DNA of 9,756 nt from Acidobacteriota bacterium (lineage in GTDB: Bacteria; Acidobacteriota; Vicinamibacteria; Vicinamibacterales; CAVVIG01). The stretch lies in assembly GCA_003223775.1 (NCBI GenBank), contig QHWK01000221.1:1-9756 (forward strand), given 5' to 3'. Below, piece after piece: positions 5,569 through 9,756 of the stretch; the first letter of the stretch is position 1, and each line of letters opens with the position of its first letter. The position numbers and the translations under genes are program-made. The notes under the pieces are model-generated. The model ran no database searches and was not told the DNA's origin. It worked only from the letters and a program-made list of their open reading frames with translations.

Positions 5569-8500
5569 TCGCGCGGCTGATCGATCTGTCGATCCGCGAG
5601 CGCGCCCTCGTCGCCGCGCTCGCGGCGGCGCTGCTCATTGGCGGCTTCGTCGCCTTCCGCGCGCTCAACGTCGAGGTCTATCCCGATCCGTCGCCGCCGA
5701 CGATCGAGATCATCGCGCAGAACGCGGGGTGGTCGGCGGAGGAGATGGAGCGGCAGATCACGATCCCGCTCGAGACCGAGCTGAACGGGATGCTCGGCCT
5801 CGAGACGATTCGCACCATCTCGCTCTTCGGCCTCACCGACGTGAAGTGCTACTTCCGCGAGGGCACCGATTACTCCGCGGCGCGGCAGGAAGTGCTGAAC
5901 CGCCTGCCGGCGGCATCGCTGCCGGCGGGCGTGCAGCCGGAAATCTCGCCGTGGTCGGCGCTCGGCGAGATCTATCGCTACCAGCTGGTCGGCGAGAACG
6001 CGACGCCGCGCGAGCTGAAGGAAGCGCAGGACTGGATCCTGGCGCGGCAATTCAAGCAGATCCCCGGCATCCTCGACGTCGTCGGCTTCGGCGGCCCGAC
6101 GAAGGAGTTTCACGTCGATCTCGATCCGAACAGATTGATCGCGTTCGGCGTGTCGGTTCCGGACGTCATGAGCGCGCTCGCGCGCAGCAACTCCAACGTC
6201 GGCGCGAACTATCTCGACGCGGGCGAGCAGAGCTACAACATCCGCGGCATCGGGCTGTTCGCCGGCGCCGAGGACATCGGCAACGTGATGGTGGCGTCGC
6301 GCAGCGGCACGCCGCTGTACGTGCGCCAGCTGGGCGAGGTGACCATCGGCGACAAGGTGCGCCTCGGGACGGTCGGCATGGACGATCAATCCGACGTCGT
6401 CACGGGCATCGTCTACATGCGGCGCGGCGAGCAGACGCGGCCGACGCTGGAGCGCGTGCGCGCCAAAGTCGCGGAGATCAACGCGTCCGGCCTCCTGCCG
6501 CGCGGGATGCGGATCGTCCCGTACTACGACCGCACGGATCTCATCGGCGTCACGACGCGGACCGTCGAGCACACGCTGGTCGAGGGCATGCTGCTCGTGG
6601 CGTTCATCATGATCGCGTTTCTCGGCGATCTGCGCGCCGCGCTCGTCGTCACGCTCTCGATTCCGCTCTCGCTGCTGCTCACCTTCATCGTGATGGTGCT
6701 GCGCGGCGACTCCGCGAACCTGATCTCGATGGGCGCCATCGACTTCGGAATCATCGTCGACGCGTCGGTGATCATGGTCGAGAACATCCACCGACGGCTC
6801 GGCCACGACCTTGGGGGCGGCGCGCACGCGCGCCGCGGCATCGTGGACGCCGGCCGCGAGGTGGCGGCGCCGATCCTCTTCTCGACCGCCGTGATCATCG
6901 TCGCGTTCCTGCCGCTCTTCACGATGCGCGGCGTCGAAGGCCGGATGTTCACGCCCATGGCGATCACCTACGGGCTCGCGCTGAGCGCGGCGCTGCTGCT
7001 TGCGCTCACCTGCTCGCCGGCGCTCTCGTCGCTCGTGCTCGAGCCGCATCCGCCGGAGCACGTCACGCCGATCGTGCGCTGGCTGAACCGCGCGTACACG
7101 CCGCTGCTGGGCGCCTCCATGGCGCGTCCGGCGCTGACGCTCGCGCTCGCCGGCGCGGCGGTCGCCGCGACGATGGCGGCGACGCCGCTCCTCGGCGGCG
7201 AGTTCATGCCGAAGCTCGAGGAAGGCAATCTCTGGATCCGCGCGACGATGCCGAACGAGATTTCGTTCGCCTACAGCAATCAGCTCTCGGATCGGATGCG
7301 TGCCGTCATCAGGAAATATCCTGAGGTGCTCAACGTGGTCAGCCAACTCGGGCGGCCCGACGACGGCACCGATCCCGTCGGCTGGTTCAACTGCGATTTC
7401 TTCGTCAACCTGCGGCCGCGCGCCGAATGGCCGAAGGGGACGACGAAGGACGATCTCGTGCGCCGGATGGAAGCCGATCTGGAGCAGATTCCCGGCGTCG
7501 CGTACAACTTCTCGCAGAACATCCAGGACAACGTGAACGAGGCGATGTCCGGCGTGAAGGGCGAGAACTCGATCAAGCTGTTCGGCAACGATCTCGATCA
7601 GCTCCAGTCGAGCGCCAACGAGATCAAAGAGGTGATGAAGAGCGTTCCCGGCGTCACCGACCTCGGCGTCTACGCGATGCTCGGCCAGCCGAATCTCCTG
7701 ATTCGCATCGATCGCCAGCGCGCCGCGCGGTACGGCGTCGTCGCCGACGACGTGAACGGGATCGTGCAGGCGGCGATCGGCGGCCAGGCCGTCACGCAGG
7801 TGCTCGACGCGGTGAAGACGCCGACGGGCCACGTCCCGCTGCGCGAGGTCGCCGACATCGTGAAGCAGAACGGCGCCTCGTTCATCTACCGCGAGGGGAA
7901 CGCGCGGTACCTGCCGATCAAGTTCAGCGTGCGCGGGCGCGATCTCGAGGGGACCATCGGCGACGCGACGGCGCGCATCGAGCAGGCCGTCCACCTGCCG
8001 CCGGGCTACCGCGTGGAGTGGGCGGGGGAATTCCAGCAGCTGCGCGCGGCGATCGCGCGGCTCCTCGTCATCGTGCCGATCACGCTCGCGCTGATTGTCG
8101 CGCTGCTCTGGTGCTACTTCCGCAGCGTCCGCGACACCCTGATCGTCTTCGGCGCCGTGCCGATGGCGCTCGTCGGCGGCGTCGTGTCGCTGCTCGTCAC
8201 CGGCACGAGCTTCAGCATCTCGGCCGCGGTCGGCTTCATCTCGCTCTTCGGCGTCTCGATGCTGAACGGCGTGGTCCTGATCGCGTCGATCAACGGCCTG
8301 CGCGCGGCCGGCGCGTCGCTCTACGACGCGGTGCTCCTCGGATCGCAGCAGCGGCTGCGGCCGGTGATGATGGCCTCGCTCGCGGCGGGGATCGGGCTGC
8401 TGCCCGCGGCGCTCGCGACGGGGATCGGATCCGAGACGCAGCAGCCGCTCGCGCGCGTTGTCGTGGGCGGCATGATCACGGCGCCGGCGCTCACGCTCGT

Positions 8501-8618
8501 CGTGCTCCCGGCGGTGTACTTGTTCGTGCATCGGCTCGCCGACGCGCGTGCGTCGAGACGAGTCGTTGACGGCGTGCCGAACGGCGCGCTCGTCAATGAA
8601 GAATTTGGAATTCGATAA
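5565..8618 (+). CDS. CzcA-family heavy-metal efflux RND pump
   Basis: A 1017-residue proton-driven inner-membrane pump of normal RND length. TM1 is at about residues 14-32, followed by a large periplasmic porter loop containing VYPDPSPPTIEI. The first transmembrane bundle starts near 340. TM4 carries DFGIIVDASVIMVEN, with D393, D399 and E406 spaced as the proton-relay triad of CzcA. CusA-type Cu/Ag pumps have AIG in place of the first DFG, so divalent cations (Zn, Co, Cd or Ni) are the likelier substrates; this is inference. The second porter loop contains SQLGRPDDGTDP and NEAMSGVKGENSIKLFGND, and the second bundle starts near 833 (LLVIVPITLALIVALLWCYF). ATG 5565 was chosen because it overlaps the adaptor's ancestral TGA. 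The frame extends upstream to 5301, but that part is an arginine-rich shadow of the adaptor. The C-terminus (DGVPNGALVNEEFGIR) ends in an AT-rich palindrome containing the TAA. Confidence 0.95.
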   Translation: MIARLIDLSIRERALVAALAAALLIGGFVAFRALNVEVYPDPSPPTIEIIAQNAGWSAEEMERQITIPLETELNGMLGLETIRTISLFGLTDVKCYFREGTDYSAARQEVLNRLPAASLPAGVQPEISPWSALGEIYRYQLVGENATPRELKEAQDWILARQFKQIPGILDVVGFGGPTKEFHVDLDPNRLIAFGVSVPDVMSALARSNSNVGANYLDAGEQSYNIRGIGLFAGAEDIGNVMVASRSGTPLYVRQLGEVTIGDKVRLGTVGMDDQSDVVTGIVYMRRGEQTRPTLERVRAKVAEINASGLLPRGMRIVPYYDRTDLIGVTTRTVEHTLVEGMLLVAFIMIAFLGDLRAALVVTLSIPLSLLLTFIVMVLRGDSANLISMGAIDFGIIVDASVIMVENIHRRLGHDLGGGAHARRGIVDAGREVAAPILFSTAVIIVAFLPLFTMRGVEGRMFTPMAITYGLALSAALLLALTCSPALSSLVLEPHPPEHVTPIVRWLNRAYTPLLGASMARPALTLALAGAAVAATMAATPLLGGEFMPKLEEGNLWIRATMPNEISFAYSNQLSDRMRAVIRKYPEVLNVVSQLGRPDDGTDPVGWFNCDFFVNLRPRAEWPKGTTKDDLVRRMEADLEQIPGVAYNFSQNIQDNVNEAMSGVKGENSIKLFGNDLDQLQSSANEIKEVMKSVPGVTDLGVYAMLGQPNLLIRIDRQRAARYGVVADDVNGIVQAAIGGQAVTQVLDAVKTPTGHVPLREVADIVKQNGASFIYREGNARYLPIKFSVRGRDLEGTIGDATARIEQAVHLPPGYRVEWAGEFQQLRAAIARLLVIVPITLALIVALLWCYFRSVRDTLIVFGAVPMALVGGVVSLLVTGTSFSISAAVGFISLFGVSMLNGVVLIASINGLRAAGASLYDAVLLGSQQRLRPVMMASLAAGIGLLPAALATGIGSETQQPLARVVVGGMITAPALTLVVLPAVYLFVHRLADARASRRVVDGVPNGALVNEEFGIR

Positions 8619-8627
8619 TTCTTCATT
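8595..8627. repeat. 11-bp perfect inverted repeat spanning the pump gene stop codon
   Basis: The arms aatgaagaatt (8595-8605) and aattcttcatt (8617-8627) are perfectly complementary around an 11-nt centre that itself contains gaattc (8608-8613). The pump TAA (8616-8618) overlaps the right arm. The block is strikingly AT-rich against its GC-rich surroundings. It could be a terminator-like stem-loop for the efflux operon or an operator for the next gene. Confidence 0.7.
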
Positions 8628-8632
8628 ACAAT
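8605..8632 (+). promoter_or_regulatory. Candidate sigma-70-type promoter for the DUF853 gene
   Basis: TTGGAA (8605-8610) and TACAAT (8627-8632) are separated by 16 bp, a near-consensus arrangement. Transcription would start at about 8639, essentially at the ATG at 8641, which fits the lack of a Shine-Dalgarno there and suggests a leaderless mRNA. The pair overlaps the 11-bp inverted repeat, so a repressor bound there could block it. Predicted from sequence only. Confidence 0.35.
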
Positions 8633-8640
8633 TTGCGCCC

Positions 8641-9756
8641 ATGCCGCCGTTTCCCATCGCGCGCACGTCGTCGCGCGAGGACGTCCTGTTTGTTCCCGCC
8701 ATGGCCAACCGCCATGGATTGATCACCGGCGCCACCGGCACGGGCAAGACGGTGACGCTGCAGATGCTGACCGATCGCTTGTCGGCGCTGGGCGTGCCGG
8801 TGTTTCTCGCCGACGTGAAGGGCGATCTCGCGGGGCTGGCCGAGAGCGGCCAGGCGACGCCGAAGCTGCAGGAGCGGCTCGCGCGGACCGGGATCGCCGC
8901 GCCGCAGTGGTCGGCGAACCCCGTCGTCTTCTGGGATCTCTTCGCGCGGCGCGGTCTGCCGCTGCGCGCGACGGTCTCCGACATGGGGCCGCTGCTGCTC
9001 GGGCGGCTGTTCGACCTGAACCCGACGCAGCAGGGCGTGCTCGCGCTCGTGTTCAAGATCGCCGACGATCGCGGATACCTCCTGCTCGATCTGAAAGACC
9101 TCCGCGCGATGCTGCAGTACGTGGGCAACAGCGCGAAAGAGTTCCGCACGGCGTACGGCAACGTGTCGACGGCCTCGATCGGCACCGTTCAGCGCGCGCT
9201 GCTCGAGCTCGAGCAGCAGGGCGGCGACGCGTTCTTCGGCGAGCCGATGTTGAACGTCGACGATCTGCTGGTGACCGACACGCGCGGCCGCGGCCGGGTC
9301 CACGTCCTCTCGGCCGAGGAGCTGATTCGCGCGCCGAAGGTCTACGCGACGTTTCTGCTGTGGCTGCTGTCCGAGCTGTTCGAGCAGCTGCCGGAGGTGG
9401 GCGATCCCGACAAGCCGACGCTCGTCTTCTTCTTCGACGAGGCGCATCTGCTGTTCGAGGAGGCGCCGCCGGCGCTCGTCGAGAAGATCGAGCAGGTCGT
9501 GCGCCTCATTCGATCGAAAGGCGTCGGCGTCTATTTCGTCACGCAGAATCCGGCCGACGTGCCGGAGATCGTGCTCGGGCAGCTCGGCAATCGCGTGCAG
9601 CACGCGCTGCGCGCCTTTACGCCGAGGGATCAGAAGGCGGTGCGCGTCGCCGCCGAGACGCTCCGGCCCAATCCGATGCTCGACACGGCGAAGGCGATCA
9701 GCGAGCTCGCAGTCGGCGAAGCGCTCGTCTCGGTGCTCGACGAGCACGGCACGCCG
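8641..9756 (+). CDS. HerA-like DUF853 (YjgR-family) P-loop ATPase, 5' part only
   Basis: The frame runs 372 codons from ATG 8641 to the window end without a stop; family members are about 500 aa, so roughly a quarter is missing. The N-terminus closely follows the YjgR pattern: a short lead, then FVPAMANRHGLITGATGTGK with Walker A GATGTGKT at residues 30-37, then VPVFLADVKGDLAGLAE. Walker B is LVFFFDEAHL (261-270) with D266 and the catalytic-type E267. It is followed by RLIRSKGVGVYFVTQNPADV and LGNRVQHALRAFTPRDQ, the usual sensor/arginine-finger region. These cytosolic proteins belong to the HerA/FtsK side of the ASCE ATPases; their cellular role is not established. An upstream start is unlikely because the pump gene ends at 8618. 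No ribosome-binding site is visible in the 22-bp gap. It is probably a separate unit from the efflux operon. Confidence 0.93.
   Translation, partial: MPPFPIARTSSREDVLFVPAMANRHGLITGATGTGKTVTLQMLTDRLSALGVPVFLADVKGDLAGLAESGQATPKLQERLARTGIAAPQWSANPVVFWDLFARRGLPLRATVSDMGPLLLGRLFDLNPTQQGVLALVFKIADDRGYLLLDLKDLRAMLQYVGNSAKEFRTAYGNVSTASIGTVQRALLELEQQGGDAFFGEPMLNVDDLLVTDTRGRGRVHVLSAEELIRAPKVYATFLLWLLSELFEQLPEVGDPDKPTLVFFFDEAHLLFEEAPPALVEKIEQVVRLIRSKGVGVYFVTQNPADVPEIVLGQLGNRVQHALRAFTPRDQKAVRVAAETLRPNPMLDTAKAISELAVGEALVSVLDEHGTP

Noticed and set aside
5427..9185. A 1252-codon open frame on the minus strand across the pump and DUF853 genes
   Set aside because: It is Arg/Asp/His-rich with no domain, lies fully opposite two well-recognised genes, and is the usual antisense shadow of GC3-rich coding DNA.

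Overview
The window is high-GC (about two thirds G+C by eye), strongly GC3-biased bacterial DNA. All seven recognised genes lie on the + strand. The GC content, the palindromic intergenic repeats, the tandem TTTGCGTTCTT-type repeat and the protein styles suggest a soil-type Acidobacteriota chromosome or metagenome contig. That assignment is an inference from general style, not a proof.

Layout. (1) Positions 1-567 hold the 3' part of a DUF72/YecE-family gene. It is coupled by an ATGA overlap to (2) 564-1934, an exported protein of unknown family that looks like an outer-membrane beta-barrel; its signal peptide is encoded by a tandem DNA repeat. (3) The 211-bp gap 1935-2145 has no convincing gene. 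It is rich in dyad symmetry, including two hairpins with identical 7-bp stems near its two ends. (4) Positions 2146-2856 encode a small exported VCBS/FG-GAP-type protein with two Ca-binding-like Asp motifs. (5) The 144-bp gap 2857-3000 carries a twin-hairpin palindromic element made of two inverted 26-nt half-units whose stems differ by compensatory changes. (6) Positions 3001-8618 are a three-gene heavy-metal RND efflux operon: a TolC/CzcC-like outer-membrane channel, a CzcB/CusB-like periplasmic adaptor and a CzcA-like inner-membrane pump. (7) From 8641 to the window end is the 5' part of a HerA-like DUF853 (YjgR family) ATPase.

The efflux genes are tightly packed (8-bp overlap, then an ancestral ATGA overlap) and would form one envelope-spanning export machine. 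The pump keeps the D-F-G...D...E transmembrane triad of divalent-cation CzcA-type pumps. The adaptor is broken: its reading frame shifts at about 5369-5377, and roughly 30-40 residues of the conserved C-terminal region appear to be missing at the same spot. The lost frame continues correctly to a TGA overlapping the pump ATG. As sequenced the system lacks an intact adaptor, unless the lesion is an assembly error.

No wholly new multi-gene system is evident. The items most worth checking are the adaptor lesion, the covarying twin-hairpin repeat, the repeat-encoded signal peptide, the dyad-rich 1935-2145 gap, and the AT-rich 11-bp palindrome with a possible leaderless promoter before the DUF853 gene.
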